64,000 bases of DNA. Origin: Thermolongibacillus altinsuensis (GTDB lineage: Bacteria > Bacillota > Bacilli > Bacillales > Anoxybacillaceae). Positions 50,684 through 58,799 of the stretch are shown here, one piece after another. Under the pieces are notes generated by a model. That model made no database searches and had not been told where the DNA came from. It saw only the letters and a program-made list of their open reading frames with translations. The stretch lies in contig NZ_SLUL01000014.1 in NCBI RefSeq assembly GCF_004341205.1, forward strand, positions 1 to 64,000. Reading direction: 5' to 3'. Each line of letters begins with the position of its first letter. Position 1 is the first letter of the stretch. The position numbers and the translations under genes were made by a program.

Positions 50684-51742
50684 ATGCTTGTATGGATCGC
50701 CTGGATCGTTTCTTTCTTCTTTGCCATGAATATCGGCGCAAGCGGAGCGGCCGCAACCATGGGAGCGGCATACGGTTCAGGTGCAATTAAACAAAAACGT
50801 CTCGCCCTTCTTTTATGTGCGATGGCGATTTTTCTCGGAAGCCTTAGCGGTGGCGAAGTTGTGAAGACGATCGGCTCAGGAATCGTCCCTTCATCCGTTT
50901 TAGAAACGGACATTGTCATCATCATTTTAGTATCAGCGACGATCTCCTTATTTGCGGCTAACATCATGGGCATTCCTTTATCAACGAGCGAAATTACGGT
51001 CGGAGCTGTTGTCGGAGCAGGAATCGCCTATCAAAGCGTATATGTCAGTAAACTTCTATGGATCGTTTCATTTTGGGTGATTACCCCTTTCGTCGCTTTT
51101 TTGCTTGCGTATCTTGTTGGAAAATGGCTAAACGCAAAGCGAAAAACATTTATCCATTCAACCAAAACATTAAGTGTTTTACTGATCATTGCCGGTTTTT
51201 TCGAAGCATTCTCCGCAGGGATGAACAACGTGGCAAACGCCGTTGGACCGCTCGTCGGAGCAGGGCTCATCTCCGTCCATGCCGGAATTATGTTCGGCGG
51301 ACTGTTCGTGGCGCTCGGTGCCCTTTTGCTTGGGGGGCGCGTCCTTGAAACAAACGGAAAAAAAATCACAAGTTTTTCGCAGCTGGAAGGCTGTATCATC
51401 TCCGGAATTGGTGCCGCTCTCGTCATCACTGCTTCCATTTTCGGATTGCCTGTTCCGTTAACGCAGATTACGACATCCGCTATTATCGGCATCGGCACCG
51501 CACAAAACGGGTTTTATCTTTGGCAAAAACAAATTGTTATTCAAGTGTTAAAAGTTTGGATTGTATCACCGATTTTTTCACTTGCGATTTCTTACAGTCT
51601 TATTAAATTGCTTCTCGATAGCGATTTATATACCGTCATTGCCATCGTCAGCGTTTGCCTAGCAACGATCGGCACCATCAGCTTAAAGAAAACAGTCACT
51701 GAAGAGAAACGTTCTTTTCATGAACACGGTGGCGGCATTTAA
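50684..51742 (+). CDS. cysP: PiT-family sulfate permease CysP
   Basis: Protein of 352 aa with about 11 membrane segments. The two PiT repeats have FFAMNIGASGAAATMGAAYG (first) and FFEAFSAGMNNVANAVGPLVG (second) with conserved Asn and Pro. In B. subtilis CysP of this family imports sulfate and is encoded after cysH as here. It lies 14 bp downstream of cysH. Confidence 0.92.
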   Translation: MLVWIAWIVSFFFAMNIGASGAAATMGAAYGSGAIKQKRLALLLCAMAIFLGSLSGGEVVKTIGSGIVPSSVLETDIVIIILVSATISLFAANIMGIPLSTSEITVGAVVGAGIAYQSVYVSKLLWIVSFWVITPFVAFLLAYLVGKWLNAKRKTFIHSTKTLSVLLIIAGFFEAFSAGMNNVANAVGPLVGAGLISVHAGIMFGGLFVALGALLLGGRVLETNGKKITSFSQLEGCIISGIGAALVITASIFGLPVPLTQITTSAIIGIGTAQNGFYLWQKQIVIQVLKVWIVSPIFSLAISYSLIKLLLDSDLYTVIAIVSVCLATIGTISLKKTVTEEKRSFHEHGGGI

Positions 51743-51789
51743 CATCCATTCATAGTTATAAGAATCATAGTTTTTAAGGAGGAAGAAAA

Positions 51790-52938
51790 ATGATTCAACC
51801 ACATGGGGGATTGCTCATCGAACGAGAAAACCCATCTTATTCGCTTGAAAACATTCAAAAAGAGATTGAACTGAGTAACGCCGAACTCAGCGATTTAGAA
51901 TTAATCGGCATCGGCGGCTATAGCCCGCTAACAGGTTTTTTAGGAAAAGCTGATTACGAATCTGTCGTTGAATCGATGCGGCTTCAAGACGGAACGGTTT
52001 GGAGCATTCCGATTACGCTAGCCATTACGGAAGAAAAAGCAGCTGAATTACGCATTGGCGAAAAAGTAAAACTCGTTCATCGCGGCACAGTGTATGGCGT
52101 TTTAGAGTTAGAAGAAATTTATCGCCCTAATAAAGCAAAAGAAGCGCGCCTTGTTTATCAAACCGAGGACCTTGCTCATCCCGGCGTAAAGAAATTGTTC
52201 GAAAAACCGAATTTGTATGCTTCCGGCCCGATTACGCTTATTCGACGAACAAATAAAGGGATGTTTTCTTCTTTCTTCTTTGATCCAAAAGAAACGAGGG
52301 CGCAATTTGCTTCACTTGGTTGGAAAACCATTGTCGGCTTTCAAACGCGCAACCCTGTTCACCGCGCCCATGAATATATTCAAAAGTGCGCCCTCGAAAT
52401 CGTTGATGGCTTATTTTTAAACCCGCTCGTCGGCGAGACGAAAGAAGATGATATTCCTGCTGACATTCGCATGAAAAGCTATCAAGTTCTTCTCGAACAC
52501 TACTATCCGAACGATCGCGTCTTTCTCGGGGTCTTTCCAGCGGCCATGCGCTATGCCGGACCGCGCGAAGCGATCTTTCATGCGATTGTTCGCAAAAATT
52601 TTGGTTGCACTCACTTTATTGTCGGGCGCGATCACGCGGGCGTCGGCAACTATTACGGCACATATGATGCCCAAAAAATCTTTTTACAGTTTACAAATGA
52701 AGAGCTAGGCATTACCCCTCTCTTTTTCGAACATAGCTTTTACTGCACGAAATGCGAAGCAATGGCATCAACAAAAACATGCCCACATGAAAGCGAGTAT
52801 CATGTCATCCTGTCAGGGACAAAAGTACGGGAGATGTTACGAAATGGCGAGATGCCGCCGAGCACGTTTAGCCGCCCAGAAGTCGTGCAAGTGCTCATGG
52901 ACGGTCTAAAACAAACGGTTGGAGGTGCAAGCCGATGA
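51790..52938 (+). CDS. sat: Sulfate adenylyltransferase (ATP sulfurylase)
   Basis: Protein of 382 aa. N-terminal PUA-like domain ([20 protein letters not shown]), then the nucleotide domain with [14 protein letters not shown] (HxxH-type motif) and [13 protein letters not shown], and the zinc-like cysteines of [17 protein letters not shown]. It makes APS from ATP and sulfate. AAGGAGGAAG precedes the ATG. Its stop overlaps the cysC start (ATGA), so the two are coupled. Confidence 0.95.
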   Translation: MIQPHGGLLIERENPSYSLENIQKEIELSNAELSDLELIGIGGYSPLTGFLGKADYESVVESMRLQDGTVWSIPITLAITEEKAAELRIGEKVKLVHRGTVYGVLELEEIYRPNKAKEARLVYQTEDLAHPGVKKLFEKPNLYASGPITLIRRTNKGMFSSFFFDPKETRAQFASLGWKTIVGFQTRNPVHRAHEYIQKCALEIVDGLFLNPLVGETKEDDIPADIRMKSYQVLLEHYYPNDRVFLGVFPAAMRYAGPREAIFHAIVRKNFGCTHFIVGRDHAGVGNYYGTYDAQKIFLQFTNEELGITPLFFEHSFYCTKCEAMASTKTCPHESEYHVILSGTKVREMLRNGEMPPSTFSRPEVVQVLMDGLKQTVGGASR

Positions 52939-53531
52939 ACATTGTTTGGCATCACGAAAGCGTTACGAAAGCCGAACGCCGTCAGCGAAACCATCATCAT
53001 AGTTGTGTTCTTTGGTTTACGGGATTATCCGGTTCAGGAAAATCGACATTAGCCAATGCGGTGGCTAAAGAGTTGTTTCAAAGAGGAATCCAAAATTACG
53101 TATTAGACGGAGATAACATTCGTCACGGATTGAACAGCGATTTAGGTTTTTCACCCGAAGACCGAACCGAAAATATTCGCCGCATCGGTGAAGTCGCCAA
53201 GCTTTTTGTCGATAGCGGGCAAATCGTTTTAACAGCCTTTATCTCTCCATTCCGTCAAGATCGTGAACTCGTTCGACAAAAACTCGAACAAGATGAATTT
53301 ATCGAGATTTATGTACGCTGTCCGCTCGAACAATGTGAAAAACGCGATCCAAAAGGGCTATATAAGAAAGCACGCAACGGGGAAATTCGTGAATTCACCG
53401 GAATCGATTCACCATATGAAGAACCCCTTTCCCCTGAATTAATCGTTGAAACGGATCGTTATTCCATTGAAGAATGCACAGAACAAATTATTTCTTACTT
53501 ACAAAAACAAAACTTTATTAAAGGAGTGTAA
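52935..53531 (+). CDS. cysC: Adenylylsulfate kinase CysC
   Basis: Protein of 198 aa. Walker A is [18 protein letters not shown]; the APS-binding parts are [20 protein letters not shown] and [22 protein letters not shown] is near the C-terminus. It phosphorylates APS to PAPS. GGAGGTGC lies 9 nt before the start inside sat. Confidence 0.95.
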   Translation: MNIVWHHESVTKAERRQRNHHHSCVLWFTGLSGSGKSTLANAVAKELFQRGIQNYVLDGDNIRHGLNSDLGFSPEDRTENIRRIGEVAKLFVDSGQIVLTAFISPFRQDRELVRQKLEQDEFIEIYVRCPLEQCEKRDPKGLYKKARNGEIREFTGIDSPYEEPLSPELIVETDRYSIEECTEQIISYLQKQNFIKGV

Positions 53532-53534
53532 ACA

Positions 53535-55145
53535 ATGGCATACACAAAAACATGGGCAAATAATCCAAACTTAAATAAAACGGAACTAAAAAAGCTGAAA
53601 AAAGACGGATTAAAAATCTTTGAAGACATCCCTCGCTATGCCAAAAGCGGCTTTGCTTCCATTCCTGAAGAAGATTTTGATTTATTCAAATGGGCTGGTC
53701 TTTACTTACAACGCCCAAAGGATGCAGGATACTTTATGATGCGCGTCTGCGTCCCTTCCGGCATCTTACAATATGATCAACTCGTTACACTTGCACAAAT
53801 TAGCCGTGATTATGGACGCAACGTATTTGACATTACAACAAGACAGGCCGTTCAATTCCATTGGTTAACGATCGAACAAATTCCTGATATTTTTGAACGT
53901 CTAGAAAAAGTTGGGTTGTCCACAGCTGGAGCCTGTGGTGACATTACGCGCAACATCGTCGGCAATCCCCTATCAGGAATCGATCCAAACGAATTAGTCG
54001 ATACGACAGACATCACGCGTGAAGTATATGAATTTTTCCAACGCAACGAAGATTTTTCTAACCTGCCGCGCAAATATAAAATGTCCATTAACGCAAACGT
54101 CTATAATGCATCCAACGCTGAAATTCATTGTCTCTCGTTCACTCCTGCAAAAAAAGTGATTGATGGAAATGAAGTGCTCGGATTTCACATAAAAGTTGGA
54201 GGCGGATTGTCATCAGCCCCTTATTTAGCGCAAACATTAAATGTTTTCATCCGTCCTGAGCAAGTGAAAGACGCAGCGATTGCGGTAACAACCATTTTCC
54301 GCGACTACGGATATCGCGAAAAACGCCACCGTGCTCGCCTTAAGTTTTTAGTAGCAGATTGGGGAGTGGAAAAATTTACAGAAAAGCTATTAGAGCTGAT
54401 TGGCCCGCTTCCAGAAAAAGGCGAAGATGTTCATAAAGGATGGAACGCAGGCTATTTTTACGGCGTTCATCCGCAAAAACAACAAGGGCTTCATTATATC
54501 GGATTTAACGTGCCAGTTGGCCGCTTACATGCCGATGAAGTTTTTGAGATTGCAAGAATTGCCAAACAATACGGGAACGGCGAAGTGCGTCTATGTAATT
54601 CACAAAATTTGGTTATTCCAAACGTTCCAACAGAAAACGTCGATCCTTTATTAAAAGAACCTGTTTTTGAACGTATTACGGTACAGCCAAAATCGTTCAT
54701 CGGTTATTCCGTTTCATGCACAGGGATTGAATACTGCAATTTAGCGCTCGTCGAAACAAAAGAACGATTGCGGCGCATTGCCGAATTCCTTGACGAACAG
54801 CTAGAACTTGATGTTCCCGTTCGCCTGCATATGGTTGGCTGTCCAAACTCTTGCGGACAAAGACAAATCGCCGACATTGGCTTGCAAGGAGTCAAGATGA
54901 AAACAAAGGAAAAAGGAATGATTGAAGCATTTGAAATTTACGTTGGCGGAACGTTGCTGAACGGAGGAAAATTTAATGAAAAGTTAAAAGGAAAAGTCGA
55001 TGCGGAAGATCTCCCGCATGTATTAAAACAACTTCTTCTTTATTTCAAACAGACGAAATTGGCGGGCGAGACATTTTTTAAATACGTCCAACGCGTTGGC
55101 CTCGAACCATTACAAGCAGAATTAGACCGAATTTTGGACAATTGA
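53535..55145 (+). CDS. sir: Ferredoxin-type siroheme nitrite/sulfite reductase
   Basis: Protein of 536 aa. Two repeats of the siroheme reductase fold: first GDITRNIVGNPLSGID, second with the cluster ligands CTGIEYCNLALVETKERLRR and the second pair in MVGCPNSCGQRQIADIGLQG (C-x5-C and C-x3-C binding 4Fe-4S and siroheme). It reduces sulfite to sulfide. B. subtilis uses CysJI here; this operon has a single-subunit, probably ferredoxin-dependent form in the same place. The context makes sulfite the likely substrate, though nitrite reductases share the fold. Confidence 0.9.
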   Translation: MAYTKTWANNPNLNKTELKKLKKDGLKIFEDIPRYAKSGFASIPEEDFDLFKWAGLYLQRPKDAGYFMMRVCVPSGILQYDQLVTLAQISRDYGRNVFDITTRQAVQFHWLTIEQIPDIFERLEKVGLSTAGACGDITRNIVGNPLSGIDPNELVDTTDITREVYEFFQRNEDFSNLPRKYKMSINANVYNASNAEIHCLSFTPAKKVIDGNEVLGFHIKVGGGLSSAPYLAQTLNVFIRPEQVKDAAIAVTTIFRDYGYREKRHRARLKFLVADWGVEKFTEKLLELIGPLPEKGEDVHKGWNAGYFYGVHPQKQQGLHYIGFNVPVGRLHADEVFEIARIAKQYGNGEVRLCNSQNLVIPNVPTENVDPLLKEPVFERITVQPKSFIGYSVSCTGIEYCNLALVETKERLRRIAEFLDEQLELDVPVRLHMVGCPNSCGQRQIADIGLQGVKMKTKEKGMIEAFEIYVGGTLLNGGKFNEKLKGKVDAEDLPHVLKQLLLYFKQTKLAGETFFKYVQRVGLEPLQAELDRILDN

Positions 55146-55156
55146 AGGTGAAGCCT

Positions 55157-55381
55157 GTGAATTTATATCGCTTTGAAGTAACGACGACGACCCAGCTTAT
55201 TTATGTCGTCGTCGCCGCTCACAACGACGAACAAGCATTTCAATTAGCGGAAAATGAACTGGATAAACAACTCATTCCTGCGCGGGAACTCATTGATATT
55301 TCGTTATATGAAAAGAAAAAAATTCAACGTGGGGGCGGATTTGTCGTTTACGCAAAACCATTAACAGAAAGGGCGAAATAA
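55157..55381 (+). CDS. DUF3906 family protein
   Basis: Protein of 74 aa with a GTG start (MNLYRFEVTTTTQLIYVVVA) 6 nt after GAAGGTG; a TTG five codons upstream overlaps the sir stop. It is a small mixed alpha/beta protein ending in GGGFVVYAKPLTERAK. The family occurs with sulfite reductase and siroheme genes in Bacillaceae and has no known function. It could be a redox or assembly partner of the neighbouring reductase; this is inferred from position only. Confidence 0.8.
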   Translation: MNLYRFEVTTTTQLIYVVVAAHNDEQAFQLAENELDKQLIPARELIDISLYEKKKIQRGGGFVVYAKPLTERAK

Positions 55382-55382
55382 C

Positions 55383-56159
55383 ATGGGAAAAGTATACTTA
55401 GTCGGAGCTGGACCAGGAGACCCCGATTTGATTACACTAAAAGGACTAAAATGTATTCAACAAGCAGATATCATTTTGTATGATCGGCTCATTAACGATG
55501 AATTATTGAACTATGCAAAACCGGAGGCAGATTTGATTTATTGCGGAAAGCTCCCAAATTACCATACAATGAAGCAAGAAACGATTAATCATTTTTTAAT
55601 CAAACATGCAAAAAGAGGAAAAATTGTAACGCGGCTAAAAGGCGGCGATCCTTTCGTCTTTGGACGCGGCGGTGAAGAAGCGCAAGCGCTCGTTAAACAT
55701 CGCATCGAATTTGAAATTGTCCCAGGCATCACTTCCGGAATCGCGGTTCCAGCCTACGCAGGAATTCCGGTTACTCACCGTGACTTTAGTTCGAGCGTTG
55801 CATTCATTACCGGACACCAACGGACAAATCCCACCGAGACGCTCAAGTGGGAACATCTTGCTAAAGGTGTCGATACACTCGTCATTTACATGGGAGTTAA
55901 ACAGTTGCCTTTTATTTGCGAACAACTACAACAGCACGGCAAGCATCCAAAAACGCCGATCGCCATTATACAATGGGGAACGCTTTATGAGCAAAAAACG
56001 GTCGTTGCGACATTAGATACGATCCTCGAGGCGATTCAAAAACAGCCGATTACAAATCCAAGTATTATTGTCGTTGGCGAGGTCGTTACGCTTCATGAAC
56101 AACTTCATTGGTTTGAAACGATGTTGCGCGAAGAAAAGTATGTAAACGTAATGAGGTAA
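55383..56159 (+). CDS. cobA: Uroporphyrinogen-III C-methyltransferase (SUMT)
   Basis: Protein of 258 aa. Family motifs: VGAGPGDPDLITLKG, YDRLINDELL, TRLKGGDPFVFGRGGEEAQA and PGITSGIAVPAYAGIPVTHR. It makes precorrin-2 from uroporphyrinogen III with two SAM, the entry to siroheme. It is ylnD in B. subtilis, and it uses SAM in an operon controlled by a SAM riboswitch. Starts 2 bp after DUF3906. Confidence 0.94.
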   Translation: MGKVYLVGAGPGDPDLITLKGLKCIQQADIILYDRLINDELLNYAKPEADLIYCGKLPNYHTMKQETINHFLIKHAKRGKIVTRLKGGDPFVFGRGGEEAQALVKHRIEFEIVPGITSGIAVPAYAGIPVTHRDFSSSVAFITGHQRTNPTETLKWEHLAKGVDTLVIYMGVKQLPFICEQLQQHGKHPKTPIAIIQWGTLYEQKTVVATLDTILEAIQKQPITNPSIIVVGEVVTLHEQLHWFETMLREEKYVNVMR

Positions 56160-56162
56160 ACG

Positions 56163-56879
56163 ATGAAAGCTATTTTATATATTTGCCACGGAAGCCGAAC
56201 GAAAAAAGGATATGACGAAGCAAAACGTTTTATTGAATCATTCACACCTTTCGTTAACGTTCCTATTCAACAATTATGTTTTTTGGAACTATGTGAACCG
56301 AGTATTTTGACAGGCATTCAGAACTGTATCGTTAAAGGAGCAACAACGATCATCGCTGTTCCGATTCTGCTTTTAGCAGCAGCACATGCCAAACAAGACA
56401 TTCCCGAACAGTTAGCAAAAGCGAAAGAACAATTTCCTGATTTAACAATCATCTATGGAGAGCCGTTTGGCGTTCAACCGAAAATCATCGATGCATTGAG
56501 CGAACAAGTTCATGCTCAAAGTGACGCCATTCTGTTAGTCGGTCGAGGAAGCAGCGATCTCGAGGCGCAACAAAATTTTCAAACGGTCGGTCATCTGCTC
56601 GAACAAAAAATGGAGATTCCTGTGCAAACGTGCTATTTAGCTGCAGCCCAACCAACATTTTTAGAAGCGTTGCAAAACATGACCCTTTCTTCTTCCAAAC
56701 ATATTACCATCATTCCTTACTTGCTTTTTTTCGGACAGCTAATCGCGAAAATGGAACGGACGATTGATTCATTTCGCAATGACCATCAAGTGTTCGTTCT
56801 AGGTGAGCCGATCGGTCGACATCCTGTTCTTTACGAATTGCTGAAAAAGCAAATAAACGATCTAATGCAAAAAGGATGA
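56163..56879 (+). CDS. sirB: Sirohydrochlorin ferrochelatase SirB (CbiX family)
   Basis: Protein of 238 aa with two CbiX-like halves. The N-terminal LYICHGSRTKKGYDEAKRF has the metal-site His; VPILLLAAAHAKQDIPEQ carries the second His. It inserts Fe2+ into sirohydrochlorin to give siroheme. It is ylnE. Its stop lies next to the sirC start region. Confidence 0.9.
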   Translation: MKAILYICHGSRTKKGYDEAKRFIESFTPFVNVPIQQLCFLELCEPSILTGIQNCIVKGATTIIAVPILLLAAAHAKQDIPEQLAKAKEQFPDLTIIYGEPFGVQPKIIDALSEQVHAQSDAILLVGRGSSDLEAQQNFQTVGHLLEQKMEIPVQTCYLAAAQPTFLEALQNMTLSSSKHITIIPYLLFFGQLIAKMERTIDSFRNDHQVFVLGEPIGRHPVLYELLKKQINDLMQKG

Positions 56880-56884
56880 CAACG

Positions 56885-57451
56885 ATGTATCCGCTTTTCG
56901 TGAACATGAAAAATAAAAAAGTCGTCATTGCGGGAGGAGGCAAAATCGCTTATCGCCGCCTCCTTGCGCTGTTAAAAGAAGAAGCCGATATTACGGTCAT
57001 TAGCCCAACGGCCATTGATGAAATTGTTCAACTCGCCAATGAGCGGAAAATTATTTGGCATCAACGTCCCATTGAACACACAGACTATAAAGATGCTTTT
57101 CTCATCATCGCGGCAACCAACGATCCCGAGGTAAACAAGCAAATTGCTCAAGATGCCTCCCCTCATCAACTCGTGAATGTCGCCAGTGATCATGAAAGCG
57201 GCAATGTTCATATTCCTTCGTTTTTCTCAAGAGGAAAGCTTACGATCGCCGTCACAACGGAAGGAGCGAGCCCGTCGCTAGCAAAAGCCATTAAAGAAAA
57301 ATTAGAAGAAATATTTGACGAGTCTTACGAAGACTACGTTTCTTTTCTTTATGAACAACGAAAAAAGCTAAAAGAAATGGATCTGCCCGAAAAAGAAAAA
57401 AAGAAGAAGTTATCCGAACTCCTTCACCAGTTCATCGAAAAAGAGCTTTGA
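56885..57451 (+). CDS. sirC: Precorrin-2 dehydrogenase SirC
   Basis: Protein of 188 aa starting MYPLFVNMKNKKVVIAGGGK; AAAGGA lies 8 nt before this ATG, whereas an ATG three codons earlier overlaps sirB. NAD motif VVIAGGGKIAYRRL and the AATNDPEVN block are typical. It oxidises precorrin-2 to sirohydrochlorin. It is ylnF, last gene of the operon, with no ferrochelatase domain, consistent with separate SirB. Confidence 0.92.
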   Translation: MYPLFVNMKNKKVVIAGGGKIAYRRLLALLKEEADITVISPTAIDEIVQLANERKIIWHQRPIEHTDYKDAFLIIAATNDPEVNKQIAQDASPHQLVNVASDHESGNVHIPSFFSRGKLTIAVTTEGASPSLAKAIKEKLEEIFDESYEDYVSFLYEQRKKLKEMDLPEKEKKKKLSELLHQFIEKEL

Positions 57452-57470
57452 TGTCCTTCAAAGCTCTTTT
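57440..57470. terminator. Terminator of the sulfate operon
   Basis: Stem AAAGAGCTTTGA (57440-57451) with TCAAAGCTCTTTT (from 57458), overlapping the sirC stop; also usable by the convergent gene. Confidence 0.85.
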
Positions 57471-57475
57471 CATCA

Positions 57476-58228
57476 TTACTCTTCAATTAAAATCGCTTCT
57501 AAAGAAGGGGTTCTGGATACATAGCCAACAGCCGCGATCGTATAGGATTTATTTGGATAAAATCGGATATTGGGGACAGAAAGAGCAACGTTGTTCGTTC
57601 CGGCAACGCGTACATCTAAACTTAATTTTTCATTGACAGGAACCTCAATATAATCGGCCGCTTGTCGATACGATACGTTTTTAAATAATACATCTCCATC
57701 TTTCAAAGCAACGTCGACGGCAGGAGCATCTGGAGAGAGGTGCACAAAACGAACTTTCGCTTTTCCGTATGGGGCATAAGGCTGATCCCAAAGAGGTAGC
57801 ATTTGCAATTTATGAACATCCCCCACCACCGTTAACGTACTCACAAGCCCCGGCAACACTTGCAACGTTTCGCTTAAAATGATCGGTTCGCTTTGTCCGG
57901 CCGGATACACGTCGATTCGATGCTGCCCCATTGGTACTTTTAAGTACTGGCTAATTTGTTTGTATTTTAAATTTTGCAATATTTTTTGACCGTTGACATA
58001 TACATCGATGGCTGGAGTGTTGGCAGAAGCGTGAAACACGCGAAAACGGGCTTCTCGTTCTCTCCTTTCTTCCTCACGTTCCTCTTGTTTCGCTTCCACA
58101 AGCTTTTTCATACACTCATCATGTTTTTGATAATACATCATGTACTTATTCGGATCTCTATACTGATAATATCGAGCCAACAAATCATACATCACCGCTT
58201 TTTGTACGCATTTTTCAATTTCTTTCAC
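57476..58228 (-). CDS. DUF4397 domain protein
   Basis: Protein of 250 aa without signal peptide or lipobox. N-terminal 60 residues are helical and charged (MMYYQKHDECMKKLVEAKQE, EREEERREREARF). Then two DUF4397-like beta repeats: FRVFHASANTPAIDVYVNG and VRFVHLSPDAPAVDVALKDG. DUF4397 proteins are usually surface or spore-envelope associated; lack of a signal together with the helical head makes a spore-coat-like role possible. Function unknown. Confidence 0.8.
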   Translation of the reverse strand: MKEIEKCVQKAVMYDLLARYYQYRDPNKYMMYYQKHDECMKKLVEAKQEEREEERREREARFRVFHASANTPAIDVYVNGQKILQNLKYKQISQYLKVPMGQHRIDVYPAGQSEPIILSETLQVLPGLVSTLTVVGDVHKLQMLPLWDQPYAPYGKAKVRFVHLSPDAPAVDVALKDGDVLFKNVSYRQAADYIEVPVNEKLSLDVRVAGTNNVALSVPNIRFYPNKSYTIAAVGYVSRTPSLEAILIEE

Positions 58229-58336
58229 ATTATTCCCTCCAATGGAAAATCATCTTTACGTATTCAACGTATGCAAAACAGTTTGGGCTGTTGTATGATT
58301 TTGTTAGGAAATTTCATGGAATCGAGGTGAGGAAGC

Positions 58337-58612
58337 ATGGTGATCCGCTACCATGTTTTTGTTGATGGACGCGTTCAAGGGGTTGGTTTTCGTTATTTCA
58401 CACAACATGAAGCGATCAAACGCAACTTAACAGGCTGGGTACGAAATCTTGAAGACGGACGAGTGGAACTACAAGTTCAAGGCGATGCGGAAAAAGTGGA
58501 GCAGTTTGTTCAGCAAATCAAAAAAGGATCACCGTTCTCACGGGTTGAAAAAGTTGACATCCATTCGATTTCTCCTGTTCAAAATGAAAAAGGGTACCGA
58601 ATCCTTTACTAA
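58337..58612 (+). CDS. acyP: Acylphosphatase
   Basis: Protein of 91 aa, full length. The signature is VFVDGRVQGVGFRYFTQHEA (catalytic Arg) with Asn in GWVRNLEDGRVELQVQG. It hydrolyses acyl phosphates such as carbamoyl phosphate. A GAGGTGAGG ribosome-binding site precedes the ATG. Monocistronic with its own terminator. Confidence 0.95.
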   Translation: MVIRYHVFVDGRVQGVGFRYFTQHEAIKRNLTGWVRNLEDGRVELQVQGDAEKVEQFVQQIKKGSPFSRVEKVDIHSISPVQNEKGYRILY

Positions 58613-58619
58613 AATAGCA

Positions 58620-58650
58620 AAAAGGCTGACAGCCATCGTCAGCCTTTTTC
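58620..58650. terminator. Bidirectional terminator, acyP/Feo operon
   Basis: Stem AAAGGCTGAC (58621-58630) with GTCAGCCTTTTT (58638-58649). The right arm overlaps the end of the feo-associated gene. Confidence 0.85.
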
Positions 58651-58785
58651 ATTGCAGCTTGGACCGCATGACCCTTTCGCGGAACAAGCGGCACACTTCC
58701 CCTCTTTGCTTTTCTTTATAAATCGAACGATCGTCCATGCGGCATAACCGAAAATGAGAGCACCTATTCCAATATTTACGATCAT
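58639..58785 (-). CDS. FeoB-associated Cys-rich membrane protein
   Basis: Protein of 48 aa starting MIVNIGIGALIFGYAAWTIV behind GAAGGGAAG. One membrane helix (about 3-22) then a short cytosolic tail with four cysteines (CAACSAKGSCGPSC). It matches the FeoB-associated family. It probably assists Fe2+ handling by FeoB. Starts 15 bp after the feoB stop, same operon. Confidence 0.88.
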   Translation of the reverse strand: MIVNIGIGALIFGYAAWTIVRFIKKSKEGKCAACSAKGSCGPSCNEKG

Positions 58786-58799
58786 ATTCTTCCCTTCTT

